13,040 nucleotides of DNA from CBDULX01 sp048550535 (GCA_048550535.1 JBLYYN010000056.1:1-13040); one strand, 5' to 3'. Counted from the first letter of the stretch, positions 1 to 7,459 are shown. Notes: a model not told the origin generated them from the letters alone. Made by a program: numbers and translations.

Positions 1-126
1 ACTCATCAACTGATCGGCATGTTGTTTATCGTATTCACCACCCTTACCCATAGACCTAAGCCCAGCAATTAAAGATATGATGGTGGCCACAAGCGCAAGA
101 ATAATCAAAACTGTCAGTATTTGCAT
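1..126 (-). CDS. HIG1-domain small membrane protein, N-terminal part
   Basis: The first 42 codons are visible; the rest lies beyond the left edge. The protein starts MQILTVLIILALVATIISL, a strong membrane helix (about residues 2-22), followed by a GLRSMGKGGEYDKQHADQLM segment. A helix followed by a G-x-GGEYDK-x-x-x-x-LM stretch is the pattern of the bacterial HIG1 (hypoxia-induced gene 1) family. Members are usually 60-100 residues with two membrane helices, so roughly half is missing. Some family members associate with respiratory oxidases; the role here is unknown. The ATG at 124-126 is preceded by AGGGGAG at 132-138, a good ribosome binding site. The leader upstream is AT-rich and TATATT (5/6 match to a -10 box) occurs in it, but no convincing -35 pairs with it. 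The family call is fairly secure; function is not inferable. Confidence 0.72.
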   Translation of the reverse strand, partial: MQILTVLIILALVATIISLIAGLRSMGKGGEYDKQHADQLMS

Positions 127-797
127 TTTAACTCCCCTTATTTATATTGAATAAAACTTCGTTTTTATTAAGAATATAATTAACCGAACACGAACACACT
201 GACCTTGGTCTATGTGCAAGGCTTGCGCATAACACCTAATCCCATAGCACCGCATCTTTATATCATCCTGAATATTCCAGAATAAATACTCAAATTATTT
301 CAACGGAGACCCTGATTAATTCAGAGGCTCTCTGATATTATCCAGGAAAATAGTTATTAAATATGAACACTAAGCCGCAGTCGTTATTATTTTTTCTATG
401 ATAATTATTCATAGACATTAAGCATGCGCATAAGATACAACACAAACAGAGCTGATAAAAGCATTTGAGAGAAATAGCTTAGGATTAAGTAGCCCCAGTT
501 TTTTATCTTTATCTAATATTAGAATAAACTATACTCTATACTCGATTTTTTATTCTCGCGTATAAAATATATGTGCGTTATTTTATCTATAATTCCAGCT
601 CGTATCGTATTCGCCCCATTTATTGCCAGCTGATTATTACCTTAATAATCTTTCCTTTTGCCACATTTAAAACCTGTTCATACTCGACGAATTATGGTTT
701 TGGTTGATGTTCTTCTTCAAAAGGATGTCCTGTTTCACTCTATAAGCTGCTGTATGTTTCTGTAATAGTGTTTAAGTTCTGTGAAGTACAGGAAAAG
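127..797. other. AT-rich non-coding region, about 670 bases
   Basis: No reading frame longer than about 20 codons with a ribosome binding site is seen on either strand. The right part is the 3' flank of the histidine kinase operon, and no GC-rich hairpin followed by a T-run is present there, so I cannot place its terminator. Small dyads occur: a 6-3-6 hairpin at 321-335 (TCAGAG/CTCTGA), GACCTTGGTC at 201-210, and an 8-3-8 AT-rich dyad at 632-650. The left part must hold the promoter of the HIG1-type gene. Base composition is clearly more AT-rich than the signalling operon that follows. Confidence 0.6.
632..650. repeat. perfect 8-3-8 inverted repeat
   Basis: GATTATTA and TAATAATC flank a 3-base spacer. 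On the plus strand a T-rich stretch (TTTCCTTTT) follows, which resembles a weak intrinsic terminator, but there is no plus-strand gene upstream. On the minus strand, where the kinase operon ends at 798, no T-run follows. It may be a protein site or chance in AT-rich DNA. Confidence 0.3.
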
Positions 798-2099
798 CTA
801 AGCTTCAGTCAAAACAGGCAGCCAGATATAAAAATGCACACCCTGGCCAGGTTCGCTGGTCACGTTTATTTCGCCACCCAGTTTGCTGGTTACCAGGTTG
901 TAGACAATATTCATGCCTAATCCACTACCACCCTGGTTTCTCCTGGTAGTGAAAAATGGATCGAATATCTGCAGCAGGTTTTCCCTGGGAATTCCAACAC
1001 CATTGTCGCTGTAGTGCAGCAAAATTCGATCCTGGTCGCGCGCTATTTCAATATTGATCAAGCCTTCGGCAAGCCCCTCAAAACCGTGCGTCATTGAGTT
1101 GCCAATCAAATTGTTGATAATCTGGGCAATGGCACCCGGCTGGCTCTCGATGTCTATATCTTCCGGGCAGGTTAGCTCGTAACGATGAGATGTATGACGA
1201 AAATAAGGGCGCAGACTGATCAACAGTTCTTCAATATAACTTTTCATATTGATGTGACGACACTCATCACTGGTCTGGTCCACCGCCAGTTGTTTAAAGC
1301 TACGCACAAGATCGCTGGCGCGCTCGAGGTTGGCAAGTATGATCTGGAACGATTCAGATGAAACGTCGAGGAAGGATTCAAAATCCACACGCGTGAGTGT
1401 GCCTTCCTCATACAGCTTATGGTAATGCCTGGTCTGCTCGTCCAGGTACGACGCCGCAGTGAGACAGACACCAACCGGAGTGTTGATCTCGTGCGCAACA
1501 CCGGCGACCATTCGGCCCAGCGATGCCAGGTGCTCTGTGCGAACCAGCTGATCCTGTGCACTGTTTAATTCTTCGAGGGAACGATTGAGTTCGGTGTTGG
1601 CCGTTTGTAACTCGATGGTACGCTCATTGACCCGTTGCTCCAGTTCCTGATTCAAACGACGCACCTCCTGTTCTGCATTGCGCCGCTCAATAACCTCTCG
1701 CTTGAGCTGTTCGATCTTTTCATTAAGGGTGATAAATACGGCGCTGGATTTCTGCTTGTCAGTACAGTGCATCATGATCAGTGCGGATTGACCATTCATG
1801 GCGGGCCGAATAGTATTGCCCCTGCACAGGTAATGGACGGGAGCATCCCCACCATTCTTGAATGTAACACTCGCGGGTAGCGGCGATTTGCTGCGCGACC
1901 ACATCTGCAGCAACTCATTTAGCCTGTCCGGTTCATCGGTAATCAGGGTATTCAGGTTCAACTCAGCAGCCGCGACTGTGTCGACTGAGAATTTTTTCCT
2001 GGCGGCCTGGTTGGTGGAAATAATGCAGCCGTACTGGTCCAGCAGAAAATGGGGTTCAGGCAGTGAATTGGTGATCTCTGCAAAGGACTCCGTCAGCAC
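798..2099 (-). CDS. Soluble PAS-domain sensor histidine kinase
   Basis: Predicted two-component histidine kinase of 433 residues with no membrane segment or signal peptide, so cytoplasmic. Domains in order: a PAS-like sensor (about 4-115, with LPEPHFLLDQYG at its start), a long coiled coil (about 124-190, rich in E, R, Q), a HisKA dimerisation segment with the H-box AHEINTP (phospho-acceptor His203), and a HATPase domain with N-box NNLIGN (329-334), G1 box DNGVGIP (365-371), F box FDPFF (379-383) and G2 box GGSGLG (390-395). All catalytic boxes are intact. The frame stays open upstream to 2267, but that part overlaps the preceding gene and reads as non-protein-like sequence. I chose GTG at 2097-2099 because GGAG at 2109-2112 sits 9 bases ahead and the PAS fold begins right there. 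It lies 4 bases after the metOD1-like stop, so translation is probably coupled. The likely partner is the receiver domain of the first gene in the operon; that pairing is inferred. Confidence 0.9.
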   Translation of the reverse strand: MLTESFAEITNSLPEPHFLLDQYGCIISTNQAARKKFSVDTVAAAELNLNTLITDEPDRLNELLQMWSRSKSPLPASVTFKNGGDAPVHYLCRGNTIRPAMNGQSALIMMHCTDKQKSSAVFITLNEKIEQLKREVIERRNAEQEVRRLNQELEQRVNERTIELQTANTELNRSLEELNSAQDQLVRTEHLASLGRMVAGVAHEINTPVGVCLTAASYLDEQTRHYHKLYEEGTLTRVDFESFLDVSSESFQIILANLERASDLVRSFKQLAVDQTSDECRHINMKSYIEELLISLRPYFRHTSHRYELTCPEDIDIESQPGAIAQIINNLIGNSMTHGFEGLAEGLINIEIARDQDRILLHYSDNGVGIPRENLLQIFDPFFTTRRNQGGSGLGMNIVYNLVTSKLGGEINVTSEPGQGVHFYIWLPVLTEA

Positions 2100-2103
2100 C
2101 CTG

Positions 2104-2646
2104 TCATACTCCGGCCTGGTAGTATTCCCGGCCATCGGCCTGTTTGGCTTCATCAGTGGCATTGAAGTAGACGGTGACATGGCAACTACCATCACCCCGG
2201 GCAATGGTTTTGTCCAGCACCACCTTGGCATAGCCGTTGTTGTCGGCGGCAATGGTGCCGAATACATTGGAGGTCATCATACACAAGGATGGCCGGTCTT
2301 TGACCTTATCACCAAATGGGCAGACATTGTTGCCCATGACCACCTTATCTTCGTCCGCCTCAATGATATAAAAGTCACCCTGTATACGGGCTTTAAGGTC
2401 CTGCAGCACTGCATTGATCTGCGGCTTACTGAGTCTGGAAACCTGCAGCGCCTGTTTATAGTAATCCCCGATTTCGGAGCCAATGCGCTGGCCTACCACG
2501 CTGATAAAACCGGACGCCTCTTCCAGGCCGACCATGTCCTCCAACAGCCCTGTCAGCTCTCGAATCAAGGAACGCAAAAAGCTATCCCGCTGCAGAGGAA
2601 TATTAAGTGTGTGTACCGGGATGTCCTCTAGTTTGACCTGCTTCAT
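2104..2646 (-). CDS. metOD1-like (methanogen output domain 1) stand-alone protein
   Basis: A 180-residue soluble protein of which the C-terminal two-thirds resembles the metOD1 family, a domain first described in archaeal two-component proteins and also found in proteobacteria. Visible hallmarks are NVCPFGDKVKDRPSLCMMTS (residues 107-126), VFGTIAADNNGYAKV (128-142) and IARGDGSCHV (148-157). These carry three cysteines, Cys109, Cys122 and Cys155, plus His156, a set that could bind a metal or act as a redox switch; this is inference. The N-terminal 80 residues look helical and may be a dimerisation part. The ATG at 2644-2646 follows AGGAG with a 7-base spacer. It lies 25 bases after the GGDEF-EAL gene and 4 bases before the kinase, so the three are surely co-transcribed. 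The biochemical role of the domain is unknown; a sensor or adaptor for the kinase is the simplest reading. It is not an H-NOX protein, since the Y-x-S-x-R heme motif is absent. Confidence 0.8.
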   Translation of the reverse strand: MKQVKLEDIPVHTLNIPLQRDSFLRSLIRELTGLLEDMVGLEEASGFISVVGQRIGSEIGDYYKQALQVSRLSKPQINAVLQDLKARIQGDFYIIEADEDKVVMGNNVCPFGDKVKDRPSLCMMTSNVFGTIAADNNGYAKVVLDKTIARGDGSCHVTVYFNATDEAKQADGREYYQAGV

Positions 2647-2671
2647 GTTGTACTCTCCTCGGGAGGTGGGA

Positions 2672-5395
2672 TTATCGTTCGCTATGACTCAAGTAGCCCT
2701 TCCATGTGTGGTAAAGATCATCCTCCATCGAGATAATTGAGTCGGCGGGAAGCGGTGGGCTACACAGGTAGCCCTGGATCGCATCACAGCCCAGTTTGTC
2801 AAGAAAACGTAGCTGCTCCATGTTTTCAACGCCTTCGGCAATCACCTCCAGCCCAATGGAATGGGCCAGGGTAATGATCGCGGCAGCAATGGCGCCATCG
2901 TCACTGTTGATGGTGACATCGGTCACAAACGAACGATCGATTTTGAGCAGGTCGAAGGGTAATCGTCTTAGATAATTCATCGATGAATATCCGGTACCAA
3001 AGTCATCGATGGCCAGGGATATCCCCATGCTATGCAGTTCCATCAGTTTTTCTGCGGTTTCCCTCATGTCATCGATCAACACCCCTTCGGTGACTTCGAG
3101 CTCAAGATACTGTGCATCTAGCCCGGTGTTTTTTAATGTGCGATCGACCATCTGCACGAATTCTTTCTGCCTGAACTGATGGATAGAAATATTGACAGCC
3201 ACTTTTCTGGCACTCTGGCCTGCTTGCTGGTTGATCTTTTCCTGAGCGCAGGCGCTATGCAATACCCATTCACCCACGGGAATAATCATACCGGTTTCTT
3301 CCAGCAGGGAAATAAAGTGGTAAGGAGACACCAGGCCATGCTCCGGGTGCCGCCAGCGCAACAAAGCTTCGTAACTATTGATATTGCACGAACACAGGCT
3401 GAGCTGGGGCTGATAATAAAGCAGGAACTCTTCTCGCTCCAGTGCTCGCCGCAGGCTCGACTCCAGGTTCAGCCGCTCTATGGCCTGTTTTTCATCTTCC
3501 TCGGTATAAAACTGATAAGCGTTTCTACCCGCGTGCTTGGCGTGATACATGGCAGCATCGGATTTTTTCAGCAATGTCTGGCCATTATCGCCATCATCAG
3601 GAAACAGACTGATACCGATGCTGGTGGTAACAAACAGCTCGCGGTCCGCACAGTCGAATGGCATCGCAAGACAGGTGAGAATTTTGTTGGCCAGCTGGGG
3701 AATGTCTTCCTCATCGGCAATGTCATTGAAGATAATGGCAAACTCATCGCCCCCAAAACGGGCGACGGTGTCACCCTCGCGGACACAGTCCGACAACCGT
3801 AGCGCTACCTCTTTCAGTATCAGGTCACCGACGTTGTGACCCAGAGTGTCGTTGATGACCTTGAAACGGTCCATATCGAGAAACAGTACCGCGATTTTAC
3901 GTTCCCGCCAGCGGGCACGGGAAATCGCCTGCCCCAGACGATCCTGCAGCAATATTCGGTTTGGCAACCCCGTCACGGCATCGTGATGCGCCAGGTGATG
4001 TAAACGCTCCTGCGCCTCCATACGCTCGGAAATATCTTTACCACTGGCAATATAGCTAATGATTTCTCCCTGAGTATTTTTCTGTGGCGTTATGGTTTTT
4101 TCTTCGTAATAGAAGTGACCGTTTTTGTGCTTGTTAATGACCACGTCATTAAACACATCACCTCGCTGAATCGTTTTCCACATTCGTTGATAAAAAACGT
4201 CGCTCTGTTTGTCTGACTTCAGTATCCTCGGGGTCTGCCCAATCAGTTCGTCTTTAGCGTAGCCGGTCATTTGCGCTATGGCCGGATTCACGTATTCAAT
4301 AATGCCATTTCGATCAGTGATCATAATACCGTCGGCGGTTTGCTCAACCGCCATGGATAGTTTACGCATTTCTATTTCCGCCAGACGCCGCTCGGTGACA
4401 TCCTGCAAAGTGCCGACAATACGTGTTGCCTCTTCGTCTACGTCAACAGATACATCGCCCTGCTGGCGCACGTAACGAATATTTCCAGACACTTGCTGCA
4501 GGCAGTGTTCAATATCGTAAGGTTCACGCTTCTGGATGGCCTGCTCCATTGTTTTCGAAACCAATATGCGATCATCGTTGACGACGAAATCCAGAAATTC
4601 AGTCCGTGTATGAGAACCGGATATTACCGGAGCCTGCAGGATACTACAGACCTGTTGGGACCAGATCATACTGTCATCAACTACGGACCATTCAAAGTGC
4701 CCAATGCGAGCAATACGCTGTGCCTCGGCCAGCCGTGCCTCGCTGCGTTGCAGCGATTCATGGGCCTGGGCCTGCTGTTTCATTTGCTGCTGCAACATAG
4801 CATTGGCGGCAGACAGGTCCTGTGTCCGTGCCTTAACCAGGGCTTCCAGGGTATCGTTAGTGTCCGTCAGTTTGCTAATGGTACAGATATCATCATAGGA
4901 TCTGAGCGAGGTGATCAGTGCAGTTTCGAGATATTGAGAGGTCAGCTTGCTCTTCTCAAGGTAGTCATTGATGTCATACAAACGCACCACCATGTGCTCT
5001 GGTGCCTGTCCCGGCTGTCCGGTGCGCAGAATGATCCTGACCGCCTTGTTTTGCTGTTGTTCACGGATATATTTCACCGTATCCAGACCGGCAGTATCGG
5101 TTTCCATCACCACATCCAGCAGCACAATGGCGGTATCCGGATGTTGCTTGACCAACTCGCGGGCCTGCTCACCCGAATAACCGTGAATAAATTCGAGTCC
5201 GCGATTTTTATAAGAAAAATTTTTCAGCACCATCCGAGAGACATCGTGCACAGACTCCTCATCATCGATAATCATAATTTTCCAGCATGAACCAGTGGAT
5301 GAAGACTGCGAGTTATCCTTGCCCCTACTGTGGTCGGTGTCGGTAAACAGCAAAGCGTCGCGATGTTCTGTATTTTTAATATGTATTGCTGCCAA
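2672..5395 (-). CDS. REC-PAS-PAS-GGDEF-EAL cyclic di-GMP response regulator
   Basis: A 907-residue cytoplasmic protein for turnover of cyclic di-GMP. Numbering is from TTG 5393-5395. Receiver domain, about 37-165: acidic pair in IIDDEE, phospho-acceptor Asp94 in LLDVVM, then RTGQPGQAPE and YDINDY, the signature of receivers usually fused to DUF3369. A coiled coil follows, then two PAS domains (about 224-338 and 343-460). The diguanylate cyclase domain has an intact GGDEF (548-552) and an inhibitory RxxD site (REGD, 539-542). The phosphodiesterase domain has EAL (676-678), NISIHQF (from 735), ELEVTE, DDFGTG (797-802), Lys818 and EGVE (854-857), so both activities look possible. The frame also allows TTG at 5413, but AAGGGA at 5403-5408 is 7 bases before TTG 5395, which I prefer. 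First gene of the operon with the metOD1-like protein and the histidine kinase, which probably phosphorylates Asp94. Net direction of c-di-GMP change cannot be read from sequence. Confidence 0.93.
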   Translation of the reverse strand: MAAIHIKNTEHRDALLFTDTDHSRGKDNSQSSSTGSCWKIMIIDDEESVHDVSRMVLKNFSYKNRGLEFIHGYSGEQARELVKQHPDTAIVLLDVVMETDTAGLDTVKYIREQQQNKAVRIILRTGQPGQAPEHMVVRLYDINDYLEKSKLTSQYLETALITSLRSYDDICTISKLTDTNDTLEALVKARTQDLSAANAMLQQQMKQQAQAHESLQRSEARLAEAQRIARIGHFEWSVVDDSMIWSQQVCSILQAPVISGSHTRTEFLDFVVNDDRILVSKTMEQAIQKREPYDIEHCLQQVSGNIRYVRQQGDVSVDVDEEATRIVGTLQDVTERRLAEIEMRKLSMAVEQTADGIMITDRNGIIEYVNPAIAQMTGYAKDELIGQTPRILKSDKQSDVFYQRMWKTIQRGDVFNDVVINKHKNGHFYYEEKTITPQKNTQGEIISYIASGKDISERMEAQERLHHLAHHDAVTGLPNRILLQDRLGQAISRARWRERKIAVLFLDMDRFKVINDTLGHNVGDLILKEVALRLSDCVREGDTVARFGGDEFAIIFNDIADEEDIPQLANKILTCLAMPFDCADRELFVTTSIGISLFPDDGDNGQTLLKKSDAAMYHAKHAGRNAYQFYTEEDEKQAIERLNLESSLRRALEREEFLLYYQPQLSLCSCNINSYEALLRWRHPEHGLVSPYHFISLLEETGMIIPVGEWVLHSACAQEKINQQAGQSARKVAVNISIHQFRQKEFVQMVDRTLKNTGLDAQYLELEVTEGVLIDDMRETAEKLMELHSMGISLAIDDFGTGYSSMNYLRRLPFDLLKIDRSFVTDVTINSDDGAIAAAIITLAHSIGLEVIAEGVENMEQLRFLDKLGCDAIQGYLCSPPLPADSIISMEDDLYHTWKGYLSHSER

Positions 5396-5648
5396 GCTAA
5401 CTTCCCTTATCAATACAGTTAATTTTTCATTTAATAAACTATAGACTATTTAATTCTGAATAGGCTTGCCAGAAAATCCTTTTCTGCACAGAACTTAGCT
5501 AAATCAGTAGGAATTTTTCCTATATCAGAGGTGCGCTATATGCCATATCAGTTTAGAGTAAAAAGCACTAATATCAGCTGATATTGTTGAAGAGCATAAG
5601 GCAGTGAAATGATGCCTTTTATTTCTAAGGCGTGATCAGAAGATGTGG
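5396..5648. promoter_or_regulatory. Divergent control region with ATATCAG motifs
   Basis: This gap separates the minus-strand signalling operon from a plus-strand small membrane gene, so it must carry both promoters. ATATCAG occurs at 5522-5528, 5545-5551 and 5571-5577, and inverted at 5578-5584, where two copies form the perfect 16-base palindrome AATATCAGCTGATATT (5570-5585). A second dyad, TAGGAA-3-TTCCTA, lies at 5508-5522, flanked by ATCAG on the left. This spacing and repetition suggest binding sites of one regulator. No -10/-35 pair close to consensus was found; TATAGT on the minus strand near 5437-5443 is the best -10 candidate for the operon. Confidence 0.4.
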
Positions 5649-5816
5649 ATGAAGTTAAAATTTAATATTGACATTATATTGCTGATTATTGGTACATTAC
5701 TGATGCTCACAGTCACCGGCTTTGTAACCGGCTGGTTTATTTACCCGTACGGTTTCCTGCTATTGCTGATTTTTTTTGCAGCACGTATTGCCTACCTGGC
5801 AGCAAAAAATAATTAG
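5649..5816 (+). CDS. Small two-helix membrane protein, unrecognised
   Basis: A 55-residue protein beginning MKLKFNID, then a hydrophobic helix (about residues 9-29), a short turn containing W-F-I-Y-P-Y-G, a second hydrophobic helix (about 36-50), and a polar tail ending AAKNN. The shape is a helical hairpin in the inner membrane with short ends. ATG 5649 is preferred because AGAAG lies 6 bases upstream; an in-frame ATG at 5643 would add two residues (MW) but has only a distant AAGG. Transcribed divergently from the c-di-GMP operon and convergent with the flavoprotein gene, 25 bases from its stop. I do not recognise a family. The clean two-helix pattern and positioned ribosome site support a real gene; chance hydrophobicity in AT-rich DNA is the alternative. 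Confidence 0.6.
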   Translation: MKLKFNIDIILLIIGTLLMLTVTGFVTGWFIYPYGFLLLLIFFAARIAYLAAKNN

Positions 5817-5827
5817 AACCTGTATAA

Positions 5828-5843
5828 AAAGCCTGCCTGCTTT
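5828..5843. terminator. possible weak bidirectional terminator
   Basis: AAAGC-CTGCCT-GCTTT forms a 5-bp stem with a 6-base loop between two convergent genes. Read on minus, the stem is followed by TTTTA, and it overlaps the flavoprotein stop codon. The stem is short, so confidence is low; position is the main support. Confidence 0.3.
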
Positions 5844-6828
5844 AATTCTGATTTTCGTTTTCTAAAGCCAAATCAAAACGTCTCACAATATCCCCGGCAG
5901 ATTCGACAGAATGAATACCCGCCACGCTTTTACCCGCCTGCCAGTATTCATGTTGACCGCTTTCATCCAGAGATGCCCGCTTCAGTTGCCATAACGACTT
6001 CAAGGCATAAATACTGCGCATCAGGTGTTTGGTTTTTCTGCCACGTAACATCCAGCGAGCCAGGGCGCCGGCTTTCAGGCCGCTACGTTTGATATAGGCG
6101 GTCTGAATAATCGAAACCGGCACACCGGTGATGCGTTCACTCAACACAATGTCATCAGCTCGTGCTTCGAGGATGGCGTGTTTGTAAAGCTCACTGGCCT
6201 GACATTCCTCGGTAGCAATAAACCGGGTACCCATCTGCACCCCAACATAACCCAGCCTTAATGCGCCCAGAAAGTCCTGTTCCGTCGCCACCCCCCCAGC
6301 ACAGACCACCGGCACACCCAGGTCATGCAGTTGCTGATACAGCTGTTCCGGGTTGCGTCCTCCGGCATGGCCACCGGCCCGATCATTCACCGCGATTAAA
6401 CCATCGACCCCGCAGTCCACACCCTTAATACCCCATTGTCGTTCTGTCGCATCGTGATATACCACACCGCCCGCAGCATGAACGGTATCCACTACCCAGT
6501 CCGGTTTACCCAGGGAAGTCACGAAAAAGCGTACCCCCTCCTCGAGAGCGATCTCAATCCACTGTTCCATATGCCGACGGTATCGCCTGGATGATTGTTC
6601 AATCAGCACGTTCATGCCAAAAGGTTGAGTGGTCAGCTGTTTGATTGCCCTGAGTCCGGTTCTAAAGTCGTAACCATAGACATAGCTCAGGGAAATAGGC
6701 TGCACTATGCCGATAGCACCTGCTTCGGACACTGCCGCCACCAGTTCTGGATTACTGCAGGGGTACATGGCGCCACAGATAACAGGCACCCGTATACCGG
6801 CATGTTGGGTGAGGGCTGTCTCAGTCAC
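5842..6828 (-). CDS. Nitronate monooxygenase-like FMN flavoprotein
   Basis: A 328-residue TIM-barrel flavoprotein of the nitronate monooxygenase (2-nitropropane dioxygenase) family. The family oxidises alkyl nitronates to carbonyl compounds and nitrite with FMN; the related FabK enoyl-ACP reductases share the fold, so the substrate is uncertain. Visible marks (numbering from GTG): GIRVPVICGAMYPCSNPELV at the N-terminus, AVNDRAGGHAGG with the conserved His154 near the flavin, and the phosphate-binding segments VVCAGGVA (174-181) and GVQMGTRF (196-203). The C-terminal 60 residues are basic and helical. The frame is open to 6909, but this overlaps the preceding gene. I chose GTG 6826-6828: AAAGG sits 9 bases upstream and the product then starts MTETALTQHAGIRVP, matching the family. 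It follows the DUF4442 gene by 28 bases, as an operon. Length is normal for the family. Confidence 0.87.
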   Translation of the reverse strand: MTETALTQHAGIRVPVICGAMYPCSNPELVAAVSEAGAIGIVQPISLSYVYGYDFRTGLRAIKQLTTQPFGMNVLIEQSSRRYRRHMEQWIEIALEEGVRFFVTSLGKPDWVVDTVHAAGGVVYHDATERQWGIKGVDCGVDGLIAVNDRAGGHAGGRNPEQLYQQLHDLGVPVVCAGGVATEQDFLGALRLGYVGVQMGTRFIATEECQASELYKHAILEARADDIVLSERITGVPVSIIQTAYIKRSGLKAGALARWMLRGRKTKHLMRSIYALKSLWQLKRASLDESGQHEYWQAGKSVAGIHSVESAGDIVRRFDLALENENQN

Positions 6829-6856
6829 TATAATCGGCCTTTGCTGGATGTTGACA

Positions 6857-7357
6857 TCATACTTGTGCCACCGGACCCACTCGCCAGTCCACGCTGATCC
6901 TCGCCACAAGCTCCCCCTCGCTATCTTTTATATCGGCATAAGCGACTATATCCATGTCCTCGGAAACCGCTGGTAGATTGCAGCGCCCCTCGGCCATTAA
7001 GTCACCCCGGGCTTTTTTGATATATTCGATATTCAGGCCGGTCACAATGCCACGGACATTATCGGGCAAACTCATGAGCAAAGACAAACCACTGGCCAGC
7101 TCTCCCAGATTAGCCAGGGCAATGGCATGGATAGAATTGAGGTGATTGCGTACTTTTCGTCGATCATCAAGCCGCACTTTCGCATACCCGGGTTCTAATC
7201 TCAGCACCCGGGCCTTCATAGTTCCGGAATACGGCACCATAAATCCCAAAATACGGCTGAACAGCCAGCTTCCGCCCGGTTTGTTGTGAAGCAATTGCCA
7301 GCCTCGGCGCAATCGAGTGAGTGCTGAGCTGGTGGCAGATGAAGGCTGCTGGGGCAT
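6857..7357 (-). CDS. DUF4442 hotdog-fold protein
   Basis: A 166-residue protein with features of DUF4442, a family related to hotdog-fold thioesterases such as PaaI. The central segment NHLNSIHAIALANLGELASG (about residues 72-91) matches the hotdog long helix, where an N-H and a downstream E/D usually line the active site; after it come the strands expected of the fold (GIVTGLNIEYIKKARGDL and the C-terminal ARISVDWRVG). It may act on an acyl-CoA or acyl-ACP thioester, but no substrate can be named. An in-frame ATG at 7385-7387 would add ten residues, mostly acidic, with a poor ribosome site; ATG 7355-7357 has AGGAAG at 7366-7371 with about 8 bases spacing and is preferred. First gene of a pair with the flavoprotein downstream. 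No signal peptide or membrane helix is evident. Confidence 0.8.
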   Translation of the reverse strand: MPQQPSSATSSALTRLRRGWQLLHNKPGGSWLFSRILGFMVPYSGTMKARVLRLEPGYAKVRLDDRRKVRNHLNSIHAIALANLGELASGLSLLMSLPDNVRGIVTGLNIEYIKKARGDLMAEGRCNLPAVSEDMDIVAYADIKDSEGELVARISVDWRVGPVAQV

Positions 7358-7459
7358 ATCATCGTCTTCCTGTGCATGATGCTTCATAGAAGCTCGTGAG
7401 ACAGATTATCTATCGAATCTGAGCTTTTCAGCCATATTAGAAACTTTTGTGCTCTGACA

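Noticed and set aside
1858..2631. 257-codon plus-strand open frame
   Set aside because: It is antisense to the metOD1-like gene and the kinase start, both with clear family motifs; its translation shows no domain pattern.
2104..2646. H-NOX heme protein
   Set aside because: Length (180 residues) and neighbours fit, but the Y-x-S-x-R motif and the usual N-terminus are absent, while metOD1-type motifs are clear.
3179..3802. 207-codon plus-strand open frame
   Set aside because: Antisense to the GGDEF/EAL coding sequence, without its own ribosome site or motifs.
4493..5290. 265-codon plus-strand open frame
   Set aside because: Antisense to the receiver and PAS parts of the GGDEF-EAL gene, whose motifs are unambiguous; the frame is open only as a by-product of codon use on the other strand.
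5396..5425. Sigma-28-like promoter (TAAA, 15 bases, ATTGATAA) before the GGDEF-EAL gene
   Set aside because: It would start transcription inside the ribosome binding site, leaving no leader; 6 of 8 positions in the -10 part is weak in AT-rich DNA.
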